Below, piece by piece: positions 15,707-24,225 of a DNA stretch of 32,304 bases. This DNA is from an uncultured Verrucomicrobia subdivision 3 bacterium (GTDB lineage Bacteria; Verrucomicrobiota; Verrucomicrobiia; Limisphaerales; UBA11358). The stretch covers positions 1 to 32,304 of the forward strand of contig CAIKKJ010000039.1 of the NCBI GenBank assembly GCA_903827955.1, given 5' to 3'. The notes under the pieces were generated by a model. It was not told where the DNA came from, searched no databases, and saw only the letters and a program-made list of their open reading frames with translations. The stretch's first letter is position 1, and the number at the start of each line of letters is the position of its first letter. The position numbers and the translations under genes are program-made.

Positions 15707-18700
15707 TCACGGATATACGAGCCGCAGGAAAACGCTCCCGTTCAGGTTGTCAACGGGAACAACGACAGAATTCACCGTAGTGGAATTCGGCACCGTGCTC
15801 CAATTGGTGGAGAGGCCAGCACTCACATCGTTGGTCTGGATCTGCAAACGCCAGCCGAGGTGGCTAGACGGCCACGACAGCAACAGTTGCGTTCCATCGA
15901 ACGATGACACGAGATTCGTGGCTAGATTGGAAGGTAACGGTGCGGCGCTGGCTTGCGCGGAGTTCGTGCTCTCGCCGACGTTGTTGAACGCGGTGACGAC
16001 GTAGTAATAAGTCACGGCATTGGTCACGTCCGCGTCGGTGTAGTTCGTGGCGCTGGTATTGATGACGGTCGGGAAAGGGCCGCCGCTTACGTTGCCACGT
16101 TTGAGAAAATAATTGTTCACGCCGCTGACAGCGTTCCATTTCAACCGCACTTGCAGATTGGTTCCTACCGCCGTGAAATTCGTCGGCGCGGCGGGCGGCA
16201 CGGGTGTGTTGGCGGCGAGCGCGGCGGTGAGGGTGATCTTGTTAATGTCAATCGTCGTCGTCTGGCTGGCGGTTTCGCGCCAGCCGATGGCGAGGGCGTC
16301 GAAGCTGTTCGTCAAAAAATTTCCGCCGCTCGCCACCGCGCCGAATTGCGAGAGCAGCGCGCCGTTGGTATTGGTGCCGGCGTAAAGTTGGTTGGTGATG
16401 GCCAGCTGGTTTGTGGCGGCGAGCCGGAAGGTCAGCACTTCGGTGTAGGGATTGCCGGCGGTGAGCGCGAGCGAAGGCGCGGTGGACGCGCTGCCAACGG
16501 TTCCCGCGGCGGGGTTGGCGTAGCTGGAACTGCTGCTGCCACTGGTGACGAGGTCTTGGTTGTTGTTGGCCGTGCCCGACTGCGCCTGACGCGTCACAAT
16601 CTGCGAACTGGAACCGGTGAAGGCAAGTTGCCCGACGTAACCAATCCAGTTTTGTGCGTTGCCAATGGCGTTGCCGGAACCACCCGTCGTGGTCGCCGTG
16701 CCGTTCAAACCGCCGGGCACGGGAAAATTTCCGCCGCTGCGATACATGCCCACACCCAGCACGCAGTTGGACGTCAGCAATCCAGCGGTGTTCGTGAATG
16801 CAATGGTGAGCGTGAGCGTGTCTCCGATACTTGCGAGCACGACTGGGTTGCTGGCAAAGAGCGCCTGCGCCTCCACGCTGCCGCTCGACGTGGCGGCGAT
16901 GCCGAAGACAAAATGCCCTGCGCTGAGGCTGGGTGAAGGACTCCACGTTTTAGAAGAAAGCATTTCGTAGCTCGTGCCGTTGGAAACCGGTGTGGCCGGC
17001 GACGCGGAGTTCAGCGTGCTGCTGTTGAAAAGATCGCTGAACAAAATCGGCACCGGCGGCGTGGCGCTGGCCTGTGTGGAATTCGCGCTTTCGCCACCAG
17101 CGTTGATGGCGGAGACGACGTAATAATAAGTCACACCATTGGCCACCGCCGGATCGGCGTAGTTCGTTCCGCTCGCGGTGGCGATGGTCAGATAGCCGCT
17201 GCCGCTGGTGTTCGAACGTTTCACGTTGTAATTCGTGGCGGTGGCCGCGGGCGACCAGGTGAGCGTGATGAGCGAGTTGGAAGCGATAGCCACGAGATTC
17301 GTCGGCGCGGCGGGCGGCGGCACGGTGGCAGTGACGCTGACTTTGACTTGGCCAGCCGTGGCGGTGTTAATGGCGTAGGCGTAACCAGCCGGACCGGCGC
17401 CGACGGTCGGCGTGCTGCCACCGAGCGTGCCGGTGTAAGTCATCAACGTGTAAGTGCCGTTGGTGAAGCCGGGGCCGGCGAGGAAATTGTTCGAGCCACC
17501 AAGCACGAGGTTGCCTTTCACGGCGAGCGTGGCCGCGTTCGTGCCGAGGGCAAACGTGATGACATTGGACACAGTCAGCGCGAGATTGTTGCTGATGGTG
17601 AATGTGGAATTGTTCAACGTGACAAACGAATCAACGCTAACGGCGTTGGTGCTCTTCAACGTCGGCAGAAAATTGAAGAACGAAAAATCATTCGCGATGC
17701 CATTGGTCGTCACGCCATCGAGCGTCACCATCGCGGCGGGCGTGACGGTGTTGGAGAAAATTACCTGCGAATCGAAGAACGAATATTGAGGCGTGCCGGA
17801 AGCGAGAATCGTGTTCGTGCAGTCGATGAGTCGGACATTTTTCGCACAGTAGATGCCGAAGGTTTTTTGGCTGGAGATGGAAATCTTCGCGAGCGTGAGG
17901 TTGCTGATGCTGGATTCCGGCAATCCCCAGATGAGACCGGCGGCGCGACCGGATTGCGTGGTGCCGGTGAGGTTGCTGATGGTGATGTCGCGGAAATGCG
18001 GCGTGGTGCCGGTGACCGCCGCCGCCGGATACGATGCAGCCACGCCCGGCGAAATGCTGTCCACCGCGCGATAGGCGGAGACGGTGTTGGTGTATTGGCA
18101 GTAGATGAGAATCGCGCGCATCACGTTCGTCATCGAGAGATTGTAGTAATTGATGTTGTGGACGAAGCCGCCGCGGTCGCGGTCGGTCTTGATGCGGATG
18201 CCTTGGTCGGTTCCGGTAAACGAGCAGTTGATGACCGTCATGTTCGAGACATACGGCGACGTGTAGCTGCCGATGGAAACGCCGTGGCCGTTGCCATAGG
18301 TGCAGTTCGTGATGAGAATATCGGAGGTGTTGCCGCCGCAGGTGAAATTGTCATCGCCCACGCTGATGTCGCAATCGCGGACGAGGATGTTCGTGCCCTT
18401 CACATCGCAAGCATCGGTGTTGTGCGACGGCGGATTCGCGCCTGACGATGGCGCGCGGATGGTGACGCCTTGAACCGTGGTGTTCCCCGCCGAACCGCCG
18501 ATGGCGATGTGAAACATCGGCGAATTGGACAGCGTGATGTTCTGGATCAACTCGTGGTTGCAGCCGCTTAAGCTGATCATGACGGGACGGTCGGCGAGGT
18601 TGGTGTTGGCCCACGGCCACCACGGCAGCCCCTGGCCGTCAATCGCGCCCGGCCCGCTGATAGCGATATTCGTGAGGCTGGAGCCGGAAATAAAATCGCC

Positions 18701-19102
18701 AGAGTTCACGAAATAAATATTCGTGCCGCCATTCGTGAACCACGTCACCGGATACGCACCGAACGGCAGCATCCGCAAAATACCGCCCGCATCTACCTGC
18801 AAGTTCACATTGTTCTTCATGTTCAACGGCCCGCTCAAAAAAATTCCCGCCGGAATCCGCACGACGCCACCCCACAATCCGTTGGTATTGCCGCCGAGCG
18901 TGGCGGCATTGATGGCGTTTTGAATCGCGGTGGTATTGGTTGCCACGCCGTCGCCTACGGCGTTGTAGGGAGAATTGGTGACGGTGATGATGTTGTTCGT
19001 GTTGATGGCAATCGTCCACGGCACGACATCAGCCAAGCCAGGCGTAAGCCCAACGAAAAATGTAGCGGCGCCAAGCAGCAGGCTGACAACAAAATCTTTC
19101 AT
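15707..19102 (-). CDS. Multidomain secreted GH28 polygalacturonase-family enzyme
   Basis: This is a 1131-residue exported enzyme. The ATG at 19102 starts a good signal peptide (MKDFVVSLLLGAATFF, cleavage near GLADV). It leaves 19 bases after the upstream GH28 gene; a longer start at 19144 would overlap that gene. Residues about 25-460 form the GH28 beta-helix with SHNTDACD (Asp230), VGDDNF (Asp250/251), GNGHG (His273) and RIKT (Arg303/Lys305). The family hydrolyses alpha-1,4-galacturonosyl or related pectic bonds. GDD is followed by NFTCGG rather than the usual CIAIKSG, so specificity may differ. Next come a beta-strand segment (about 480-590, with a GTYTLMTYTGTL strand like one in the giant repeat protein), an fn3 domain (about 597-685), a jelly-roll-like domain shared with the pectate lyase (about 688-967), a second fn3 domain and a C-terminal module ending FLRLVYP. 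Confidence 0.9.
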   Translation of the reverse strand: MKDFVVSLLLGAATFFVGLTPGLADVVPWTIAINTNNIITVTNSPYNAVGDGVATNTTAIQNAINAATLGGNTNGLWGGVVRIPAGIFLSGPLNMKNNVNLQVDAGGILRMLPFGAYPVTWFTNGGTNIYFVNSGDFISGSSLTNIAISGPGAIDGQGLPWWPWANTNLADRPVMISLSGCNHELIQNITLSNSPMFHIAIGGSAGNTTVQGVTIRAPSSGANPPSHNTDACDVKGTNILVRDCDISVGDDNFTCGGNTSDILITNCTYGNGHGVSIGSYTSPYVSNMTVINCSFTGTDQGIRIKTDRDRGGFVHNINYYNLSMTNVMRAILIYCQYTNTVSAYRAVDSISPGVAASYPAAAVTGTTPHFRDITISNLTGTTQSGRAAGLIWGLPESSISNLTLAKISISSQKTFGIYCAKNVRLIDCTNTILASGTPQYSFFDSQVIFSNTVTPAAMVTLDGVTTNGIANDFSFFNFLPTLKSTNAVSVDSFVTLNNSTFTISNNLALTVSNVITFALGTNAATLAVKGNLVLGGSNNFLAGPGFTNGTYTLMTYTGTLGGSTPTVGAGPAGYAYAINTATAGQVKVSVTATVPPPAAPTNLVAIASNSLITLTWSPAATATNYNVKRSNTSGSGYLTIATASGTNYADPAVANGVTYYYVVSAINAGGESANSTQASATPPVPILFSDLFNSSTLNSASPATPVSNGTSYEMLSSKTWSPSPSLSAGHFVFGIAATSSGSVEAQALFASNPVVLASIGDTLTLTIAFTNTAGLLTSNCVLGVGMYRSGGNFPVPGGLNGTATTTGGSGNAIGNAQNWIGYVGQLAFTGSSSQIVTRQAQSGTANNNQDLVTSGSSSSSYANPAAGTVGSASTAPSLALTAGNPYTEVLTFRLAATNQLAITNQLYAGTNTNGALLSQFGAVASGGNFLTNSFDALAIGWRETASQTTTIDINKITLTAALAANTPVPPAAPTNFTAVGTNLQVRLKWNAVSGVNNYFLKRGNVSGGPFPTVINTSATNYTDADVTNAVTYYYVVTAFNNVGESTNSAQASAAPLPSNLATNLVSSFDGTQLLLSWPSSHLGWRLQIQTNDVSAGLSTNWSTVPNSTTVNSVVVPVDNLNGSVFLRLVYP

Positions 19103-19121
19103 CACGACACTGCAATATAAC

Positions 19122-20480
19122 TCACTTCGCCGGTTCCAGCACACAATCCACCAGCTTCACGTCAGCCTCGATGATCTGGTCGGGCTTTTTGACCTGCTTG
19201 AAAGTGGAATTGTAAATCCGGACCTCGCTGATGCTCGCCGCCGGAAAGCCGCGCACGTTCAGCACGCGCGGAGTCTGCGCGACCTTGATGTTTTCCATCA
19301 CCACGTTTCGTGCGACCGGTTTCTGTTCGCCTTTCGCGCCCTCCTCGTAGAGAAAATCAATCTGCAACACCGAGTCCTTCACCAGCCCGACGTTGATATT
19401 GCGCATGAAAATATTTTGCAACACGCCGCCGCGCATGGCGTTCGATTTGAGGCGCAGCGCGCAGGTCAATTCCGGGCTGTCCATCTCGCAGTTCTCCACG
19501 AACACGTTGCTGACGCTGCCGGAAATTTCGCTACCGATGGTCGTCCCGCCGTGGCCGTCGTGCATCGTGCAGTCGCGGATGATGATGTTTTGCGATGGCA
19601 CGCCCACGCGGCGGCCATCGGCGTTGCGACCGGACTTGATGGCGATGCAATCATCGCCGGTGTCGAACAAACATTTTTCAATCAGCACATCGCAGCAACT
19701 TTCGGGATCGCAACCATCGTTGTTCGCGCCGTGCGAATTTATGTCCACGCCGCGCACCGTGACATTCGTGCAAAGCAGCGGATGCAATTCCCACATCGGC
19801 GAGCGGCGGATCTTCACGCCCTCGATCAAAACATTCCGGCACAAATTAAACTCCACAAACGGCGGGCGTAAAAAATCTCCCTCGCCAAATACGCGCTGGC
19901 TTACCGGCACGCCGTCGTTATTCATCTTGTCGAGCCGGGCGCGGGCGGCCTTTTGCGTTCCTTCACCAGTGCCTTTTTCACCTTTCCATTTCAACCAGGT
20001 GGTTTCATCCGCTTGTCCATCGAGCGTCCCCTGCCCTGTCACCGCGATATTTTGCTGGCCGTAGGCGTATATCAACGGCGAATAGTTGTAGCACTCCATG
20101 CCTTCAAATCGCGTCGCCACGACGGGCAAATACTTCTTCGGATCGGTGCTGAATTTCAAAACTGAATTTGTCGCTGTCAGGTGCAGCTCGACGTTGCTCA
20201 ACAAATGCACCGGCCCGGTCAGAAATTCTCCCGCCGGAACCACCACGCGCCCGCCGCCCCGTTTTGCAGCGGCGACGATGGCCTTGAAAATCGCCCGCGA
20301 ACAATCCGTCTGACCGTCACCCACCGCACCAAACTTGGTGATGTCAAAATCACGCGCTTGGAATTTCGGCGCGACGATGCGCGACAATATTTCCGGCATT
20401 TGCTTCCATTCCGGTGCTTCGGCGTGAAGTGTGCAAACGACTGCGACGGCGGCAAAAACAATGGCAATGGCGGTTTTCAT
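19122..20480 (-). CDS. Exported GH28 polygalacturonase-family enzyme, single domain
   Basis: This is a 452-residue enzyme. The ATG at 20480 begins directly with a signal peptide (MKTAIAIVFAAVAVV, cleavage near LHAEA); a GTG five codons earlier (20495) is a weaker choice. GH28 residues are all visible: NNDGCDPES (Asp about 255), DTGDDCIAIKSG (Asp about 276 and 277), DGHGGTTIGSE (His about 310) and RLKS (Arg about 343). These belong to inverting exo- or endo-polygalacturonases; the NNDGCDPE form and overall layout resemble exo-acting bacterial members (inference). Length is normal for the family, with no accessory domains and no C-terminal tag, which suggests a periplasmic or soluble enzyme acting on oligosaccharides released by its larger neighbours. 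It lies in a leftward run with the pectate lyase 157 bases upstream and the second GH28 gene 19 bases downstream. Confidence 0.93.
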   Translation of the reverse strand: MKTAIAIVFAAVAVVCTLHAEAPEWKQMPEILSRIVAPKFQARDFDITKFGAVGDGQTDCSRAIFKAIVAAAKRGGGRVVVPAGEFLTGPVHLLSNVELHLTATNSVLKFSTDPKKYLPVVATRFEGMECYNYSPLIYAYGQQNIAVTGQGTLDGQADETTWLKWKGEKGTGEGTQKAARARLDKMNNDGVPVSQRVFGEGDFLRPPFVEFNLCRNVLIEGVKIRRSPMWELHPLLCTNVTVRGVDINSHGANNDGCDPESCCDVLIEKCLFDTGDDCIAIKSGRNADGRRVGVPSQNIIIRDCTMHDGHGGTTIGSEISGSVSNVFVENCEMDSPELTCALRLKSNAMRGGVLQNIFMRNINVGLVKDSVLQIDFLYEEGAKGEQKPVARNVVMENIKVAQTPRVLNVRGFPAASISEVRIYNSTFKQVKKPDQIIEADVKLVDCVLEPAK

Positions 20481-20604
20481 TTTTGGAATCGCCACAAGGT
20501 AACACGCGCAGAAAAATTGTCAGCCGGACAGCCTGCAATTCTGTTTGAAAATTAGGAACGCACCGTAGCAGTTCCACGGCAGAGAGCCGCATTTTTATTT
20601 TGGC

Positions 20605-20630
20605 TGGCGGCGTTCTGCGAGACGCCGCCA
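20605..20630. repeat. GC-rich perfect hairpin between pectate lyase and GH28 genes
   Basis: TGGCGGCGT (20605-20613) and ACGCCGCCA (20622-20630) form a perfect 9-bp stem with an 8-nt loop. No T-run follows it on either strand, so it is not a standard Rho-independent terminator. It may be a REP-like palindrome or an mRNA-processing/stability hairpin in a shared transcript. Confidence 0.6.
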
Positions 20631-20637
20631 CGTTGCA

Positions 20638-23600
20638 TCATGGCTCAAGCTGGATGCGGTAGAAGCGTTTCGGAAAATTGCCGGCGGCGGCATCGCTCCA
20701 GACGAACGGCAGCGTCGCCGGGTTGGTGGTGAACAGCGTCGCCCAGTCAATCAAGTTGGTGCTAGCCTGCACGAGATACGTTTGCCCCGCGCTGCCGGTG
20801 ACGCTGAAACCAAACACGCCCGCGTTGAAAATTACGGACGATACTTGCGGCGGTAAAACGACGCCGCTGGAAACCGTCAGCACCGCGACGGAGCTTGTCA
20901 CCACGCCGGCGGAGTTGGTGATGACCACGGAATAACTTCCGGCGTTTGTGCTCTGCACATTTGCCAGCGTGAGCGTGGAATTCGTTGCGCCGGAAATAAA
21001 ATTGTTCGTGTTGAAAAACCAGCGGTAACCCAGCGGCGCGCTGCCGCTGGCGACGACGATGAAATTCGCCGTGTTGCTTGGTGCGAGCGTCACGCTTTGC
21101 GGTTGCGCGACGATGACCGGCGCGGTCGGCGCGTAGGTCGTGAGCAGCCAGTTGGTTTTGTTCCACGTCACCGCGCCCGCGCCCGCGCTCGTCGCCAACA
21201 TCGTGGGAAGCTGGCTGGGGTCATCCATCGTGTAAGCGTAAGGCAGCACGCCGCCGGAGAAATTCCACGAGAACGGAATGACCGGCGCCTGCACGGGGCC
21301 GAGCGTATTTACGCCGCCGGGGTCGGTGCTGTTGCCGCGAAAAAACGCGCTGTCGAACTGGTAAATCGTGTCGAGCGCGAGAATTTTTCCGGTGTAGGCC
21401 GGGTTGCTCGGATCGGTCTGGTTGTTGCGCAACGGCGTGAGACAGCCGTTGTAAACCGATTTCTCCACCAACACCGCGCCGTTTTCCGTCGCGATGCTGC
21501 CATTCAAAAACGGATTGAAACTGTAAGTGTTGTTCAACGTGTTCTGGTTCGCCGTGGACATCGCCGCGGCGCGTGTGTCACGCAAGCGCTTGGCCGCGAG
21601 GCCGCGCGTGTCGTCGGCAAAAATATTGTAGTTGTGGACATTGCCGCCGCGCAGCCGTGGCAGACGATCCCACGGATTCATGAACCACTCGTGATGCAGC
21701 GTAATTGTGTGCTGCGCGTTCACGGCGGCGTTGGCGGCCTTGCTCACGCCGTCGTTCGCGCCGATGAGATGCGTTTTGTCATGGCCTTGAATCACGGTCA
21801 CGATGTCGGTGGTGCTGAATCCGTTGTTGCGGAGAAAATTGTAAAATGCGTAGCTCGTTTTATTCGACTCCAGCGCATTGATTTGTTGCCAGCCGAAGCT
21901 GTTCGTGTTCACCGCGCCATCGTCGCCGGTGTATTTGCACCAGGAGATCGTGATGCCGCTGCTGCCCTGCTTGATGTCCACGATGCCGTCGTAGGTCTTG
22001 GTGAACGTGCAATGATCCAGCCAGATGTTCGTCACCGTGCCGCCGTTGCCGAGGTCAATGAAGTCCCAGTCGTTCTTGTCGTAATTGCCTTTGCTCGATT
22101 CATCCCATTCCCACAGCTCGTCGAATTTCAAATTGCGGACGATGACGTTGTGCGTATTTTTAATGTTGAAGCAGCAATGCCGGATCGTCGCGCCGTTGGC
22201 GGAAAAAATCGTGAGGCCGCTCTTCGGCTGCATGTCAATTAGGCTCACCCCGGTCGTCAGCAAACGCGGATGCAACAGCGCGGGGTTGTGCGCGCGGAAT
22301 GGCGTGGAGGCAAGGGTCTGGACCGCGGAGCCAATCTCATTCCAACCCAGATCAAGGTTCGTAGTGATTTCGATGACTTTCACGGAACCCGCAGTTTTAT
22401 AGGCGGAAACCAGTGCGTTCGCAAAATCCAGCGCGTTGGTCACCTTGCGATACGCCGGGTCGGTTTCTGGAATCACGCCGCCGCCGGTGGTCTGAAAACC
22501 AAAACCCGCGAGGTTGAATGAAGAATTCGGCAGCGATGACGAGATGGTGATAGCTAGCGTTGCGTTGCTACTTACCACCGTGCCGACGCTGTTCGATGCG
22601 CGCAACGCGAAGCTCGCAGCGTCGGAGTTTTGCACGTTCGTCAAAGTCAGAGTCGTGTTCGTCGCGCTGGAAATTGCCGAACCATTTTTCAGCCACTGGT
22701 AAAAAACCGGTGCGGTGCCGCTCGCCGCCGCGCTGAAACCCACCGTGCTGCCCGCGAGCGCGATGACCGATGCCGGTTGCAATATAAACGACGGCGCGAC
22801 CGGCGTGTTGTCCAATGCGAGGACCGCCACCGAACTGGTCGCGGAACCGGCGAGGTTGTTGACGATGACGTGATACGTTCCCGCGTTGACCGCCTGCACG
22901 TTATTGATGGTGAGCGTAGAATTGTTCGCGCCGCTCACGGCGGTGTTGGTGTTGAAGAACCATTGATAATTCAACGGCGCGGAGCCAGCGGCAGCCACGG
23001 TGAAATTCGCGCCCGCGCCGGGCGACACGGTCACGTTTTGCGGCTGCGCGAAAATCGTCGGCGCGACCGGCACGGTCACGGTGAGCTGCGCGACGGCGCT
23101 GGTGTCCGAGCCGAATGAGTTGGTGACGATGCACAAATACGCGCCGCTGTCGGTCGTTTGCAAATTGTTCAACGTGAGCGAGGAATTCGTGCCGCCGGCT
23201 ACCGGCGTGTTCGTGTTGAAATACCATTGATAACTCAACGGCGCGCTGCCGTCGGACACGACGCTGAAAAACGCGCTCTGCCCGACGTAGGCCGTCGCGT
23301 CGTGCGGGTCGAGGCTAATGGACGGCGGCGTCCCGATTCCGCTGCTAACCAGGTCAATTTTTACCTCGTTGAAAATCATGTTTGTCACCACCGAAGCCGC
23401 GCCCGCCGGACGCAGCGCGAGGCCGTCAAAATTAAACGTGCTTGCCGCACTGTCCGTCACCGAAGTCGAGAGTGACGCACTGTTCGCCAGGTTCTGCCAC
23501 GTCACTGTGATGGCGAGCGAAGTTGTATCGAGCCGTTGAAACTGAAATTGCAAAGTATATTGCCCGCCGTTCGTGAAGCCGGGGAAATTATTCGTGTTGC

Positions 23601-24225
23601 CCGGCCCGGTGATGAGCGAAGACCAGTCGCCGCTAGTGCCAAGCAAATCCTTGTCCGCCGTGGTCGTGCGCTTCATCAGGCTCATCGGCGACGCGCTGCT
23701 GAAGGTCGTGCTGAAATTTTGAAATAATCCGTAGCCCTGCACGTTGGTCCCCTGCGATTGCGAGCTGAAACCGTCCGCCGTCACCCACTTCGGCGAAAGC
23801 GTGGAATCCGCAAAATCAAAAATACCCACGCGCAGTCCCGTGGATGAATTTGCCGCGGCAAAATTTGTCAACGTCAGTTTGAGCGTCGCCGTCAGCGTGT
23901 CGCCGATTTGCAACTGGACGGGCGATGATGAATTCGTTTCAAAATAACAGATACCCATGAACGAGCCGCTGGGGAGCGTCCACTTCATTGCGCCGGTTGA
24001 CACGCTGACCACCGACGCGCTGGACGCAAACCACGCGGCATCCGTCGGCAGCAGATGGTTGCTGCGCGTGCCGTCGGCGAAGGTGTCATCGAGTAAAGTT
24101 GTGGCCCGGCTTGAAACCGCCAGCAACATTCCGGCGGCGACAGCCATGATAAAGCGGAGAGCGGAAAAAAAATTGCGCCGGATTGAAAAACATACAGAAA
24201 CAGTCATGCGTGTTGGAATAATCAT
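20638..24225 (-). CDS. Multidomain secreted PL1-type pectate lyase with Ig-like domains
   Basis: This is a 1195-residue exported enzyme; an alternative ATG at 24207 would give 1189 residues. A long signal peptide ends near residue 40 (LAVSSRA). Residues about 42-296 are a beta-sandwich-like domain also found in the neighbouring large GH28. Residues about 300-560 are three Ig-like domains, each with SG-APL/V-YQW and a TTL-L-N-Q signature. About 565-1020 is the PL1 lyase: IWLDHCTF near 734-741 and HHEWFMNPWDRLPRLR near 844-859, the second holding the Arg expected to abstract the proton. Calcium-dependent beta-elimination of polygalacturonate is the family reaction. A fourth Ig-like domain (about 1030-1115) and a C-terminal module ending RFYRIQLEP complete it. 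It is the first gene of a leftward run of three pectinases. Confidence 0.9.
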   Translation of the reverse strand: MIIPTRMTVSVCFSIRRNFFSALRFIMAVAAGMLLAVSSRATTLLDDTFADGTRSNHLLPTDAAWFASSASVVSVSTGAMKWTLPSGSFMGICYFETNSSSPVQLQIGDTLTATLKLTLTNFAAANSSTGLRVGIFDFADSTLSPKWVTADGFSSQSQGTNVQGYGLFQNFSTTFSSASPMSLMKRTTTADKDLLGTSGDWSSLITGPGNTNNFPGFTNGGQYTLQFQFQRLDTTSLAITVTWQNLANSASLSTSVTDSAASTFNFDGLALRPAGAASVVTNMIFNEVKIDLVSSGIGTPPSISLDPHDATAYVGQSAFFSVVSDGSAPLSYQWYFNTNTPVAGGTNSSLTLNNLQTTDSGAYLCIVTNSFGSDTSAVAQLTVTVPVAPTIFAQPQNVTVSPGAGANFTVAAAGSAPLNYQWFFNTNTAVSGANNSTLTINNVQAVNAGTYHVIVNNLAGSATSSVAVLALDNTPVAPSFILQPASVIALAGSTVGFSAAASGTAPVFYQWLKNGSAISSATNTTLTLTNVQNSDAASFALRASNSVGTVVSSNATLAITISSSLPNSSFNLAGFGFQTTGGGVIPETDPAYRKVTNALDFANALVSAYKTAGSVKVIEITTNLDLGWNEIGSAVQTLASTPFRAHNPALLHPRLLTTGVSLIDMQPKSGLTIFSANGATIRHCCFNIKNTHNVIVRNLKFDELWEWDESSKGNYDKNDWDFIDLGNGGTVTNIWLDHCTFTKTYDGIVDIKQGSSGITISWCKYTGDDGAVNTNSFGWQQINALESNKTSYAFYNFLRNNGFSTTDIVTVIQGHDKTHLIGANDGVSKAANAAVNAQHTITLHHEWFMNPWDRLPRLRGGNVHNYNIFADDTRGLAAKRLRDTRAAAMSTANQNTLNNTYSFNPFLNGSIATENGAVLVEKSVYNGCLTPLRNNQTDPSNPAYTGKILALDTIYQFDSAFFRGNSTDPGGVNTLGPVQAPVIPFSWNFSGGVLPYAYTMDDPSQLPTMLATSAGAGAVTWNKTNWLLTTYAPTAPVIVAQPQSVTLAPSNTANFIVVASGSAPLGYRWFFNTNNFISGATNSTLTLANVQSTNAGSYSVVITNSAGVVTSSVAVLTVSSGVVLPPQVSSVIFNAGVFGFSVTGSAGQTYLVQASTNLIDWATLFTTNPATLPFVWSDAAAGNFPKRFYRIQLEP

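Noticed and set aside
17348-18445. Long rightward frames opposite the pectinases (also 15953-16936 and 21097-22242)
   Set aside because: They are antisense shadows of genes with intact catalytic motifs; Arg/Val/Gly/Ala-rich translations without domains.
19103-19144. Longer start for the large GH28
   Set aside because: It would overlap the upstream GH28 gene and put polar residues before the signal peptide; the ATG at 19102 begins the signal peptide itself.
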